Below, one piece after another: positions 17,335 through 25,649 of a stretch of 32,437 bases of DNA (position 1 is its first letter; every line of letters starts with the position of its first letter). Below the pieces are notes generated by a model that saw nothing but the letters and a program-made list of their open reading frames with translations, made no database searches and was not told where the DNA came from. The position numbers were made by a program, and so were the translations under genes. Source of the stretch: Methanobrevibacter sp. (GTDB lineage Archaea > Methanobacteriota > Methanobacteria > Methanobacteriales > Methanobacteriaceae); contig NZ_JAUNXI010000022.1 in the NCBI RefSeq assembly GCF_030539875.1, positions 1 through 32,437 of the forward strand. Direction: 5' to 3'.

Positions 17335-18369
17335 ATGAGTTTTAAATATCTTATTATGATGATTTTACCGCAAATTCCTTTATATGGGATAGCCATAATC
17401 TGTGGTCTACTATCTTTTTTTGTAACCAGATTGTCTATGCCGAGGATTATACAAAAACTTGAAAATGCTGATATTGTTGGAAAGGACATTCACAAATCAT
17501 GGAAGCCGGTCGTTGCTGAGATGGGAGGATTTGGAATTCTTTTCGGATTTATTATGGGAATGTTTTCAGGAATATACATGCACGATATTCTTGCGTTTAA
17601 ACTTGTAATTGTTCTTGTTGTAATACTGCTTGTCGGATTAATCGGAATAGCTGATGATCTGCTTGCGCTGTCTTCAAAGGAAAAATTCTCTTTGCTGTTT
17701 TTAGCAGGCCTTCCGTTAATGTGGGCGGCACCTCCAAATGTGGGATTGCTATACCTGATTACAATTCCGATTGCACTTTCAATCGGGTCTAACCTGACAA
17801 ACATGCTTGCAGGATTAAACGGAATAGAATCAGGACTTGGAATTATTTCAATGGCCTCACTTACATTGGCATGTATCATTCTTGGAAAATACGATGTAAC
17901 AATCATTTCAATGAGTATGCTTGGGGCATTAATCGCATTTCTCTACTTCAACAGATATCCGGCAAAGATATTTCCTGGTGACACCGGCACACTAATCATT
18001 GGTGCTGCAATCGTTTGTATCGCATTTATCGGACGTGTAAAATTAATTGCATTTGTCATATTGATGCCGAACATTATTGATGCGGCTTTAAAGTTCTATT
18101 CAGCAGGTTTTATGAACCGTCAGCAGCAAAGACCAACCCAATTAAATGAGGACGGCAAATTGGTAAGGCCTGATGCAGGTTTTAAATCATTAATCAGATT
18201 GATTTTAAGAAAACCGATTGCAGAAAAGGATGCCGTGAGAATAATCTGGGCCATCGGTTTAATCTTCGGCGTAATAGGTATTGCAATAGCATTAACAATG
18301 CCTGGAATCATTGAAAACAAAACTCTTGTAAACTTTTTACAGATTAAGGAAATGTTCTATTATATATAG
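17335..18369 (+). CDS. MraY/Alg7-like polyprenyl-phosphate sugar-phosphate transferase
   Basis: A 344-residue integral membrane enzyme with about ten hydrophobic segments. It carries the family motifs GIADDLLALSSKEK (about 100-113, the Mg-binding Asp pair), NMLAGLNGIESGLG (about 156-169) and FPGDTGTLIIGAA (about 212-224). Such enzymes move a UDP-sugar phosphate to a polyprenyl phosphate, here probably UDP-GlcNAc for N-glycosylation or for pseudomurein precursors; sequence alone does not decide which. It is followed within 10 bases by the pyrimidine reductase gene. Confidence 0.88.
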   Translation: MSFKYLIMMILPQIPLYGIAIICGLLSFFVTRLSMPRIIQKLENADIVGKDIHKSWKPVVAEMGGFGILFGFIMGMFSGIYMHDILAFKLVIVLVVILLVGLIGIADDLLALSSKEKFSLLFLAGLPLMWAAPPNVGLLYLITIPIALSIGSNLTNMLAGLNGIESGLGIISMASLTLACIILGKYDVTIISMSMLGALIAFLYFNRYPAKIFPGDTGTLIIGAAIVCIAFIGRVKLIAFVILMPNIIDAALKFYSAGFMNRQQQRPTQLNEDGKLVRPDAGFKSLIRLILRKPIAEKDAVRIIWAIGLIFGVIGIAIALTMPGIIENKTLVNFLQIKEMFYYI

Positions 18370-18377
18370 GTGATTTG

Positions 18378-19046
18378 ATGAGGCCTTATGTAATACTGAA
18401 TGCAGCTATGACCTTAGACGGTAAAATCGCAACCCAAACCGGAAGTTCAAACATTTCAGGCCAAAAGGATTTAAAGAGGGTTCATGAACTTAGGAAGGAA
18501 TGTGACGCAATCATGGTTGGAATCGGAACGGTTATTGCAGATGACCCGAGACTGACTGTTCACAAAATCGATGCTGGGCCTGAGGACAATCCCGTACGTA
18601 TTGTAGTTGACAGTAAAGGAAGAACTCCTGCTGATGCCCGAATCACAAACGGGGATGCAAAAACAATCCTCGCCTGTGCAAGAGAGTATAAGGATGAGAT
18701 TGAATCATCACAAAAGTATGAAACATTTAAAAGGAAAGGAGTCAGATTTTTCTATTCAGGTTCCACCAGAGTTGATCTGGTCTCATTTATGAGCTATCTT
18801 CACGAGGAGGGGATTGAAAAATTAATGCTTGAAGGAGGATCAACCCTAAACTTTTCCATGATAAAGGCAGGCCTTATTGATGAGATAAGAATATGCGTTG
18901 CACCTATGGTGGTGGGCGGAGCCAATGCCAAAACATTCTTTGACGGTGAAGGTTTTGAGCAGATGGACGATGCGGTAAAACTGGAACTTACAGATTCATA
19001 CGCTCTGGATAAAGACCTTATTTTAACCTATAGGGTATTAAAATAA
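18378..19046 (+). CDS. 2,5-diamino-6-ribosylaminopyrimidinone 5'-phosphate reductase
   Basis: A RibD C-terminal/RIB7-type reductase of 222 residues that reduces the ribosyl side chain to ribityl in archaeal riboflavin synthesis, supplying precursors for flavins and for F420. Motifs are NAAMTLDGKIAT (about 8-19), GIGTVIADDPRLTVH (about 48-62) and LMLEGGSTLNFSMI (about 154-167). The NAD(P)H-binding Gly pair EGG is intact. I start it at ATG 18378 because AGGTGAT then has proper spacing; a TTG at 18375 is too close. Its 3' end overlaps the remnant reading frame on the minus strand. Confidence 0.9.
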   Translation: MRPYVILNAAMTLDGKIATQTGSSNISGQKDLKRVHELRKECDAIMVGIGTVIADDPRLTVHKIDAGPEDNPVRIVVDSKGRTPADARITNGDAKTILACAREYKDEIESSQKYETFKRKGVRFFYSGSTRVDLVSFMSYLHEEGIEKLMLEGGSTLNFSMIKAGLIDEIRICVAPMVVGGANAKTFFDGEGFEQMDDAVKLELTDSYALDKDLILTYRVLK

Positions 19047-19437
19047 TTCCCTGCAGACGCAGTACCTGCAAAGCGAATTTTCATCATCAGCGTATTCTGC
19101 CTTGATTTTGCATAGTATGCATTGTGAAAAATACACCAAATCATCTTTATTTTCGCAATGGATTAATGGGCTTTTCAGCTATTAGCGCCAGGTAGGGTGA
19201 AATGTTTTTAATAAATTCTCTGTTTTCTGCCTCATACCTGTCAAAATAAAAGTCAACATCTTTAATGAAGCTTTCAGTCAGTTTATCATCAATTTCAAAA
19301 TCTTTTTTTAATTTCCCAGAGAATATCTCATCATATGTCTTTAGGTTATATCTTGCAAGCCTGTCTGTATCGTTTATATCTTTATTTAAGTGATTTAAAT
19401 CTTTTCGGATGATTTTTAAAAGACATGGAGCTTTCAT
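19038..19437 (-). pseudogene. Small gene with apparent frameshift splitting off a zinc-ribbon tail
   Basis: The open frame from ATG 19437 gives 96 residues ([20 protein letters not shown]...) and stops at 19147. In the +1 frame the sequence goes on as PLIHCENKDDLVYFSQ then CILCKIKAEYADDENS then LCRYCVCRELF and stops at 19038, a zinc-ribbon-like tail with CxxC and CxxC. The switch point is around GAAAAGCCC (about 19160-19175), where one extra base would explain it. The start overlaps the PHP gene stop as ATGA, so it is coupled. Function is unknown; it is either a recent frameshift, a sequencing error in a homopolymer, or just a 96-residue protein. Confidence 0.55.
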
Positions 19438-20099
19438 AAAATTCCTTTGCTTTTCAGCAGCTGGCGGGGATTGTCAACAATGGCTTTCATTGCTTCGCTG
19501 TGGGTCAAACCTGCACCCAGTGCAATCTCATATGATTTTTCAAAGGTAATGATGTCTCCCGGCGCGTGGGTATCTGTATCGACGATTAAATTGTTTCCAA
19601 CTTCCCTTGCAGTGTTTGCCACATGCCCGTTTCCAAGGCAGTGGCCTTTACGGGCGGAAATCTCGAGATAGACATTATTTTCAAGTGCAAGTTCTGCTTC
19701 CTTTCTGCTAATCAGGCCGGGATGTGCCAGTATGTCAACATGTTCGGATTTGACTGCGGCAAGGTTGGTTCCTGGAGTTACAGGCTCATTTAATGTTTCC
19801 CCGTGAACGACGATTATTTGAGCTCCCAGCTCTTTTGCCCTTTTGGCAATGCCGTCAATGGACTCGACAGGGGCATGTGTAACCTCTGCGCCTAAAACAA
19901 CGGTGATGTCCCAGTTGGCATTAATATCGTCAATTGCGTCCTGAATTGCCGGAATGGACTCGACATTTGACCAGTCAACATGGTCCGTAATGGCTATTAC
20001 TTCATGGTTCAGTTTAAGCGCTCTTCTTGCAAGTTCGGAAGGCAATAGTTCCCCGTCACTAAACAGGCTGTGCATATGCAAATCGATTCTCTTATTCAA
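19434..20099 (-). CDS. PHP-domain metal-dependent phosphoesterase
   Basis: A 221-residue PHP protein with the metal-site motifs [18 protein letters not shown] (about 5-22), ITDHVDW (about 37-43), GAEVTH (about 70-75), HGET (about 99-102), ILAHPGL (about 123-129) and DTDTHAPGD (about 173-181). The family hydrolyses phosphate esters, as in histidinol phosphatase or nucleotide phosphoesterases; the exact substrate is not evident. It starts at TTG 20099 with GAGGTTAT upstream on the minus strand. It is divergent from fprA and coupled to the small gene downstream. Confidence 0.88.
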   Translation of the reverse strand: MNKRIDLHMHSLFSDGELLPSELARRALKLNHEVIAITDHVDWSNVESIPAIQDAIDDINANWDITVVLGAEVTHAPVESIDGIAKRAKELGAQIIVVHGETLNEPVTPGTNLAAVKSEHVDILAHPGLISRKEAELALENNVYLEISARKGHCLGNGHVANTAREVGNNLIVDTDTHAPGDIITFEKSYEIALGAGLTHSEAMKAIVDNPRQLLKSKGIL

Positions 20100-20130
20100 A
20101 ATATAACCTCTGATTATTTAAATATAATAT

Positions 20131-20141
20131 ATTTTATATAA
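20131..20141 (+). promoter_or_regulatory. TATA box for fprA
   Basis: TTTTATATAAT sits about 50-60 bases before the fprA ATG in a very AT-rich divergent promoter region shared with the PHP gene. Several overlapping TATA-like strings exist here, so the exact box is uncertain. Confidence 0.4.
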
Positions 20142-20192
20142 TACATTGAATATAAAGTTATTATATAGTTAAAATTTTTTTGAGGTATGAGA

Positions 20193-21416
20193 ATGAAAGC
20201 AAAAGCATTTAAAATAGCCGACGGCGTATACTGGGTTGGAGTACTTCATTGGAACAGCAGAACTTTTCACGGATACGGAATTCCTGGTTCTACCTACAAT
20301 GCATACCTGGTATTCGGCGAAGAAAAAACTGTATTAATTGACAATGTTTATACAGGTCTTTTTGACCAGTTTGATGCAAGAGTAAAAGATGCCTTTAAAC
20401 AGGAAGGAAAGGAATTTAAAATTGATGTGTTTGTTCAAAACCACTCTGAAATGGATCACTCAACATACTTGAGGGAAACTATCGACAAATATAATCCCGA
20501 TGCTGAAATATATGCATCACAAAACTGCATTAATTTCCTGGAAGCCCAATACCATAATTTCTCAGACTTGGAAATTACTCCCGTTGGAACTGGTGATGAA
20601 ATAGATATTGGCGGCAGAACCCTGAAATTCATATCAGCACCGATGCTTCACTGGCCTGACAGCATGTTCACCTTCCTTGCCGAAGACGGAATACTGTTTT
20701 CAAATGACGCATTCGGCCAACACGTGTGCCACTCCAAAAGATTGGATACAGACTACAATGTAGATGAAATTCTAAGGCAGGCTCAAAAATACTATGCAAA
20801 TCTTGTAACTTTAGGCTCCCCAATGCTTAGAATGAAACTGCAGGAACTGATTGATGCAGACCTGGTAAGCCAAATCAAAATGATTGCACCATGCCACGGT
20901 CAAATCTGGACTAATCCTGCACCTATCTTGGAAAAATACTCAGAGTGGGGTTCCGGAGTATGCAATGACAAAATCACTGTAATTTATGATACAATGCACC
21001 ATTCAACTGAAAAACTGGCTTTCCAAATCGCTGAGGGAATTATGAGCGAAGGAGTTGAAGTCAGAATGTATTACATGCAGGAAGACGGACCTGATGATGT
21101 GATTACCGACATTCTGGATTCAAAAGCCATTGCACTTGGTGTGCCTACAATGATGAACAAGCCATTCCCTAGAATAGGAAACATGATGTACTGGCTTGAC
21201 TGCGTTAACTTCAAAGGAACAGGCAGTGAAAAAAACGCACTCGTATTTTCATCTAAAGGATGGGGCGGAGGAGCAGTGGCCAAACTTGAAAAAGAGCTTG
21301 AAGCTGCCGGATTTAATGTTACTGACACACTGGACGTATTATTCGTACCGGACGAAGATGTACTTGAAGAGGCATTTGAGAAAGGTGCAGCACTTGCACG
21401 TTCAATTAAAGAATAA
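20193..21416 (+). CDS. fprA: F420H2 oxidase FprA (flavodiiron protein)
   Basis: Reduces O2 to water with F420H2, an oxygen-defence enzyme of methanogens. The metallo-beta-lactamase part holds the diiron ligands in NHSEMDHS (about 82-89), with later ligands in HWPDSM, FSNDAFGQH and APCHGQIW. The C-terminal flavodoxin part starts near 255 (ITVIYDTMHHSTEKLA) and includes GVPTMMNKPFPRI and SSKGWGGGA. I start at ATG 20193 because GAGGT is 7 bases upstream; the ATG at 20187 is too near. It heads an operon with a flavodoxin and a winged-helix regulator. Confidence 0.93.
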   Translation: MKAKAFKIADGVYWVGVLHWNSRTFHGYGIPGSTYNAYLVFGEEKTVLIDNVYTGLFDQFDARVKDAFKQEGKEFKIDVFVQNHSEMDHSTYLRETIDKYNPDAEIYASQNCINFLEAQYHNFSDLEITPVGTGDEIDIGGRTLKFISAPMLHWPDSMFTFLAEDGILFSNDAFGQHVCHSKRLDTDYNVDEILRQAQKYYANLVTLGSPMLRMKLQELIDADLVSQIKMIAPCHGQIWTNPAPILEKYSEWGSGVCNDKITVIYDTMHHSTEKLAFQIAEGIMSEGVEVRMYYMQEDGPDDVITDILDSKAIALGVPTMMNKPFPRIGNMMYWLDCVNFKGTGSEKNALVFSSKGWGGGAVAKLEKELEAAGFNVTDTLDVLFVPDEDVLEEAFEKGAALARSIKE

Positions 21417-21439
21417 TATTACTTTACACGGGTTTTAAC

Positions 21440-21946
21440 ATGTCTAAACTAATAATATACTTTTCAAGAAGTGGTGAAAATTACTTTTCAGGCGAAATTA
21501 AACATGCCGAAAAAGGAAACACAGAAGTAATTGCCGAGTATATCCGGGAATTTACCGGAGCTAGGATGTTTAAAGTCGAGGCGAAAAATGAATATCCTGA
21601 AGATTATGCCGAATGCGGAAAAATCGCTAAAGCAGAAAAAGAATCAGACGCACGGCCTGAACTTAAAGAGGCATTAAGGGATATTTCACAGTATGATGAG
21701 ATATTCATCGGATATCCGAACTGGTGCGGAACACTTCCGATGCCGATGTGGACTCAGTTAGAACAGCTCGATTTCACCGGAAAGGTTGTAAAGCCATTTG
21801 TAACTCATGAAGGAAGCGGATTTGGCACAAGTGAAGATGACCTTGAAAAATTATGCTCAGGAGCTGTTTTTAAAAAAGGCATGGCCGTTCTTGGAAAACA
21901 TATTCATGATGCAAAAGATTTCGTAAAAATCTGGACTGAAGAGTGA
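21440..21946 (+). CDS. Flavodoxin family protein
   Basis: A 168-residue flavodoxin-like protein: FMN phosphate-binding loop IYFSRSGENYF (about 5-15), EIFIGYPNWCGTLPMPMWTQLEQ (about 88-110) and PFVTHEGSGFGTSEDDL (about 119-135) are typical of the flavodoxin_4 type. It probably carries electrons or acts as a quinone- or nitro-reductase-like flavoprotein; its redox partner is unknown. It is 23 bases after fprA, and its stop overlaps the next gene's GTG start. Confidence 0.86.
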   Translation: MSKLIIYFSRSGENYFSGEIKHAEKGNTEVIAEYIREFTGARMFKVEAKNEYPEDYAECGKIAKAEKESDARPELKEALRDISQYDEIFIGYPNWCGTLPMPMWTQLEQLDFTGKVVKPFVTHEGSGFGTSEDDLEKLCSGAVFKKGMAVLGKHIHDAKDFVKIWTEE

Positions 21947-22275
21947 TTTTGCCACAGAACCTAAAATATTATATGCTATTTGTTAGTAAAATATTATTAG
22001 GTCGTGGTATTATTAATGATGAAACATTAAAAAAGTATGCTTATGTCAACATATCATCATATAGGCTAAAAGCAGTAAAATCACTAAAGGATGATGTGAA
22101 AATACCCGCTGAAATTGCTCGGGATACTGGAATCAGGAAAAACCATATATCCAATGTTTTGAGGGATTTAAAGGAATCCGGAATTATAGAATGCATCAAT
22201 GAAGAGGCAAAACGCGGAAGACTTTACCGTTTAACTGAAACCGGTGAAGAAATTGTCGAATTTATGGAAAAGTAA
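21943..22275 (+). CDS. Winged-helix transcriptional regulator of the fprA operon
   Basis: Up to 110 residues with helix-turn-helix IPAEIARDTGIRKNHISNVL (about 52-71) and a basic wing EAKRGRLYRLTETG. It is a gapless paralog of the regulator at 6482-6742, with a shared Cys before the wing (ECINEE). The GTG at 21943 overlaps the flavodoxin stop, which suggests coupling; an ATG at 21973 is an alternative that would drop 10 residues. Its place in the oxygen-defence operon suggests redox-linked control; that is inference. Confidence 0.8.
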   Translation: MILPQNLKYYMLFVSKILLGRGIINDETLKKYAYVNISSYRLKAVKSLKDDVKIPAEIARDTGIRKNHISNVLRDLKESGIIECINEEAKRGRLYRLTETGEEIVEFMEK

Positions 22276-22855
22276 ATTTAATGATTTCTAAATTTTCATT
22301 TCAGTCTTATTTTTCTTTTTGTTAGTTGGGGTCATGTTTTTTTAAGCTTGTTTAAATGATTATGCGCAGTGCTGATTATAAGTGGAGTTAATGGATTGTG
22401 TGGCTTGAAAGCTCTGCAATTTCAGTATCTATATTATAATTAGCTATTCTAAGACAAGCAGATGGGGATTATATAATTATTTTTTACCAATCTAATGGAA
22501 AAATTTCCACGAAGTTTTAGCGTACATATCATTAATGATTATCAATTCTTATTTTTATAACTTATTATTACTTATTTTAAATAATATTAAGTATAATTTT
22601 AAGTGTAAAAGATTAATGTAAATAAAACCCTTAAAATTAAAATCAAAGAGTTATGAAAAATCTTTTTCACGAAGAAAAAAATTCAAGTGTACAAATAAAA
22701 TGCATAAAATATGTCAAAACTAAAAATAACGGGTTTTAAAGTATTAATTGATTAAAATAAGCAGATAAATTGATGTTGTCTTAAATTTTGGTATGGTTTC
22801 TACAAGGTTCAACTAATATTAAAATTTTTAAAAATCTTTAAAAAGTTACATAACA

Positions 22856-22887
22856 AAGTATTTTTTCTTAAACTACAAAAAATACTT
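22856..22887. other. Perfect 11-base-pair hairpin in the gap
   Basis: Arms AAGTATTTTTT (22856-22866) and AAAAAATACTT (22877-22887) are exact complements around a 10-base loop. It may be a terminator or the stem of a small RNA; the arms are mostly A/T, so stability is modest. It is about 270 bases before cas6. Confidence 0.4.
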
Positions 22888-23092
22888 ACATTTTCTCAAA
22901 AAAACATTACAAAAAATTAGAGCGAACAAAAACCATAAGAAAAATATAATTGAAATATGCTATTAAAATCAAAAAAATGAAAATTTAAAATATTGATAGG
23001 CATATTTGGATCAAATAATTCATAGAATTACTTATTGGATAAAAAAATCAACAAGCAAATTGGCAGTCATCAGACTCATAAATTAAAAAAGA

Positions 23093-23100
23093 TTTAAATA
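23093..23100 (+). promoter_or_regulatory. TATA box of the cas operon
   Basis: TTTAAATA about 60 bases before the cas6 ATG is the best TATA box upstream of the operon. Transcription from about 23125 would give a 35-base leader containing GGTGAAGGTGA (about 23134-23145), the likely ribosome binding region. Confidence 0.45.
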
Positions 23101-23158
23101 GTTTTATTAACAATATATTAACAATTACAATTATGGTGAAGGTGAAATTATTAGATTA

Positions 23159-23857
23159 ATGATTAAATTTGAACCAAAAGAGAGGATTAAATATTCGGAT
23201 ATTGATAAATATACTATTCAAGGTTTTATCTATTCGATTTTAGAAAATGATTCATTTTTTTATGATTATCATGATAATGTAGGGTTTAAATTTTTTAATT
23301 TTTCAAATATTTTTCCAGTTTCCGATTTTGAAAAAAATACCTTGAAAAAGTTAATAATATCATCGCCTAATGATAAATTGATTAAATCATTGTATAAACA
23401 ATTAAAAAATAAAACTTTTTTTCGATTGAAAAATTATAAGATGGAGTTATTAAAAATTGAATTGTTAACTAACAAAAATTGTTCAAAGTTTATCTCATCA
23501 ACACCTATCGTTTTATTTGAAGATAATAAAAATAATCAATATTATTCTTTTAAAAAAAATCCTGATTTTAATTTCTTTTTTGAAAGACTTAAAGATAATG
23601 CTATTAAAAAATATAATGCTTTTTATGGTTATGATTTTAATTTAGATTCGGAGTTATTTACAAACTTTGAATTTGGAAGGGAAGTTTCAATAAGATTAAC
23701 AAAGAATAATAATAAATTTATAGTTATTGGCAGTTTATGGAAAAATTTAGAATTTAATTTAACAACTCAAAATAAAGATTTTTATAATTTTTTATTTGAA
23801 AATGGGCTTGGTGAGAAAAATAGTTTAGGTTTTGGTTTTTTAAACTGTAGGAAGTGA
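23159..23857 (+). CDS. cas6: CRISPR endoribonuclease Cas6
   Basis: Cuts the repeat RNA to release crRNAs with an 8-base 5' handle. The 232-residue RAMP protein has a candidate catalytic His at H38 (YDYHDNVGFKF) in the usual N-terminal place and the C-terminal glycine-rich loop GLGEKNSLGFGFLN (about 216-229) typical of Cas6. It heads the type I-B operon and its stop is 5 bases before the apparent original cas8b start. Sequence is very rich in Lys, Asn and Phe, reflecting the low GC of the locus. Confidence 0.9.
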   Translation: MIKFEPKERIKYSDIDKYTIQGFIYSILENDSFFYDYHDNVGFKFFNFSNIFPVSDFEKNTLKKLIISSPNDKLIKSLYKQLKNKTFFRLKNYKMELLKIELLTNKNCSKFISSTPIVLFEDNKNNQYYSFKKNPDFNFFFERLKDNAIKKYNAFYGYDFNLDSELFTNFEFGREVSIRLTKNNNKFIVIGSLWKNLEFNLTTQNKDFYNFLFENGLGEKNSLGFGFLNCRK

Positions 23858-23862
23858 TAATT

Positions 23863-23933
23863 TTGCTTGATGCTTTATATAACTTGGGTAAATTATACAT
23901 TGAAAAGAAGGTTTAGATGAGATTGATGTACTT
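23863..23933 (+). other. Out-of-frame original N-terminus of cas8b
   Basis: A TTG at 23863 has an excellent GGAAGTGAT upstream and lies 5 bases after cas6. It reads LDALYNLGKLYIEKK and then hits a stop at 23914. In the neighbouring frame, from about 23907, the sequence reads EGLDEIDVLL directly into the main cas8b frame. One missing base around GAAAAGAAGG (23902-23911) would rejoin them as LGKLYIEK-EGLDEIDVLLDNKKIG, a natural Csh1-like N-terminus. Confidence 0.65.
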
Positions 23934-25649
23934 TTGGATAATAAAAAAATTGGTGCTGTAGTTTTAGTTGAATTTATTGAAGAATATGATGGAAACATTA
24001 TTTATAATAAAGTTTACCAAGAAGATTATGATTCAAAAAATAAAGTTAAATATCTTTATAAAAAAGGGTCATCTAGAGGAACTAATATTACTCCCTCTTG
24101 TTTATTAGGTAAGACATTAGAGACTACATTTAATATAAAATTTCTTAAATGGTTTGAAAATAATAAGGATAATGAATTTATATCAAAGTTAAATAATGAA
24201 ATTTTGGATAACAAAGAGAAGATTTTCAATGATTTAAGTATGGTTGTTGATAGTATTAATGTTAAGGGGAATACTCTTATTTCAATTGTTATCAATAATG
24301 GAAAAATTAATTATTTAAATGATTATGTTTACTTTAGAGATATTCTAATTAATGATTCATTAAAAAAATATTATGGTAATAAAAAGCAAATAAAAGGTGA
24401 AGGTGTTTGTTCTTTATGTGGTGAAAATAAAGAAGTATATGGATTAGTTTCTAGTTCCATAGGATTTGCATTTTCTACACCTGAAAAAAAGGGTAATGTT
24501 CCAGGATATGATATTAAAAATCAATGGAAATTATTACCAATTTGTGATGATTGTGCGATATATTTAAATGCTGGTAAAAATTTTGTTGAAGAATATTTAA
24601 ATTTCTCTGAATTTGGTTTAAACTATTTTGTTATTCCTAATTTCTTATTTGATTTGAAAAATAACTTTGATATTTTTTATAATAAACTAAAATTATTTAA
24701 AAATGATGATAAATTAGATTCAGCAGATTTGATTCATATTGAAAATAAATTGTTTAGAATTGTTAAAAGAATTGATGACATTGCTGAGTTTAAATTTCTA
24801 TTTTATCAATCGTCGAATAATGCTTTTGATATTTTAGCATTTGTTGAAAGTGTTATTCCTTCTTGGCTAAGTACTCTTTATGATGCTCAATTAAAAATAT
24901 ATGAGTATGATTTCTTCAAGGAAAAAAATCTTAAATTAATTTTTAATGAAAAACATGAAGGTAATTTCATAGAATTAATAAATAAAAATGAGAAAAAGTA
25001 TCCTTGTGCTACAAATAATTGGTATAAACGATTTTTAAGAGACTTTATAAATGATTTTTCTAGAAAACTCTACATTGATTCTGTTGTTAATGTTATTAGT
25101 AATAGGAAATTAGATTATAATTTTTTAATGTCAGTATTTATGGATAAAATAAGATTAAATTGGCGTAACGATGAAAAAAAGGCAATTAAAATTTCTGTTT
25201 TGAAATCATTAATGTTATTGTTATTATTTAATAATTTAAATTTAATTAAAGGAGGAAAAATTATGGATTCAAATAATGAGGAATTTAATATAGAATTAAT
25301 TTTAGACTCACCTTCTAAAAAAGCTACTTTTTTATTAGGTGTATTAACTAGAAAATTAATGAATATACAATATAATGAATTACATTCAACTCCATTTTAT
25401 AATAAACTGTGGGGACTGTCTTTAGATCAAAAAAAGATTCATAAATTATACCCCATGGTTATTAATAAACTACAGGAGTATAATGCAGGATATATGAGGA
25501 ATTTGGAAGAAGAAATTTCAAAGAATTTAGCAAAATCAGAAAATAATTGGGGATTAAATAGAGATGAAACAAGTTATTATTTTGTTTTAGGTTTTACTTT
25601 ACCTAATTATGATAAAAATGAAGAAAAAGGAGATGATTTAAGTGAATAG
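23934..25649 (+). CDS. cas8b: Type I-B Cascade large subunit Cas8b (Csh1)
   Basis: The large subunit of the type I-B interference complex, expected to read the PAM. The intact frame from TTG 23934 has 571 residues, with a zinc-binding pair CSLCGE (about 158-163) and CDDC (about 202-205) as in the Csh1 family, and a helical C-terminus. No Shine-Dalgarno serves TTG 23934, and about 24 N-terminal codons upstream are split off by an apparent one-base deletion (see 23863-23933). The last 128 codons also have their own start and encode Cas11. Overlaps the cas7 start by 8 bases. Confidence 0.85.
   Translation: MDNKKIGAVVLVEFIEEYDGNIIYNKVYQEDYDSKNKVKYLYKKGSSRGTNITPSCLLGKTLETTFNIKFLKWFENNKDNEFISKLNNEILDNKEKIFNDLSMVVDSINVKGNTLISIVINNGKINYLNDYVYFRDILINDSLKKYYGNKKQIKGEGVCSLCGENKEVYGLVSSSIGFAFSTPEKKGNVPGYDIKNQWKLLPICDDCAIYLNAGKNFVEEYLNFSEFGLNYFVIPNFLFDLKNNFDIFYNKLKLFKNDDKLDSADLIHIENKLFRIVKRIDDIAEFKFLFYQSSNNAFDILAFVESVIPSWLSTLYDAQLKIYEYDFFKEKNLKLIFNEKHEGNFIELINKNEKKYPCATNNWYKRFLRDFINDFSRKLYIDSVVNVISNRKLDYNFLMSVFMDKIRLNWRNDEKKAIKISVLKSLMLLLLFNNLNLIKGGKIMDSNNEEFNIELILDSPSKKATFLLGVLTRKLMNIQYNELHSTPFYNKLWGLSLDQKKIHKLYPMVINKLQEYNAGYMRNLEEEISKNLAKSENNWGLNRDETSYYFVLGFTLPNYDKNEEKGDDLSE
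25263..25649 (+). CDS. cas11: Internal cas11b small subunit within cas8b
   Basis: A perfect AAAGGAGG (25248-25255) stands 7 bases before an in-frame ATG at 25263, deep in cas8b. This is the strongest ribosome binding site of the operon and has no reason to be there unless it is used. It would yield a 128-residue helical protein (MDSNNEEFNIELILDSPSKK...). Type I-B, I-C and I-D systems are known to make their small subunit Cas11 in this way by internal initiation in cas8 or cas10d. No separate cas11 gene is present. Confidence 0.75.
   Translation: MDSNNEEFNIELILDSPSKKATFLLGVLTRKLMNIQYNELHSTPFYNKLWGLSLDQKKIHKLYPMVINKLQEYNAGYMRNLEEEISKNLAKSENNWGLNRDETSYYFVLGFTLPNYDKNEEKGDDLSE

Larger units (their letters stand above)
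22276..23158. other. 883-base gene-poor gap before the cas operon
   Basis: No reading frame here looks like a protein, and I see no tRNA. The sequence is extremely A/T-rich. It includes a perfect palindrome TGGAAA/TTTCCA (22496-22509), the strong hairpin at 22856-22887 described separately, and near its end the TATA box of the cas operon. It could be a long untranslated or decayed region at the edge of the CRISPR locus. Confidence 0.55.

Noticed and set aside
22496-22509. Palindrome TGGAAA/TTTCCA in the pre-cas gap
   Set aside because: Only 6-base arms with no related copy nearby; not enough to propose a site.
22276-23158. A second or degenerate CRISPR array, or a tRNA, in the gap
   Set aside because: I found no repeat resembling the array repeat beyond short CTTTAAAA strings, and no cloverleaf arms.
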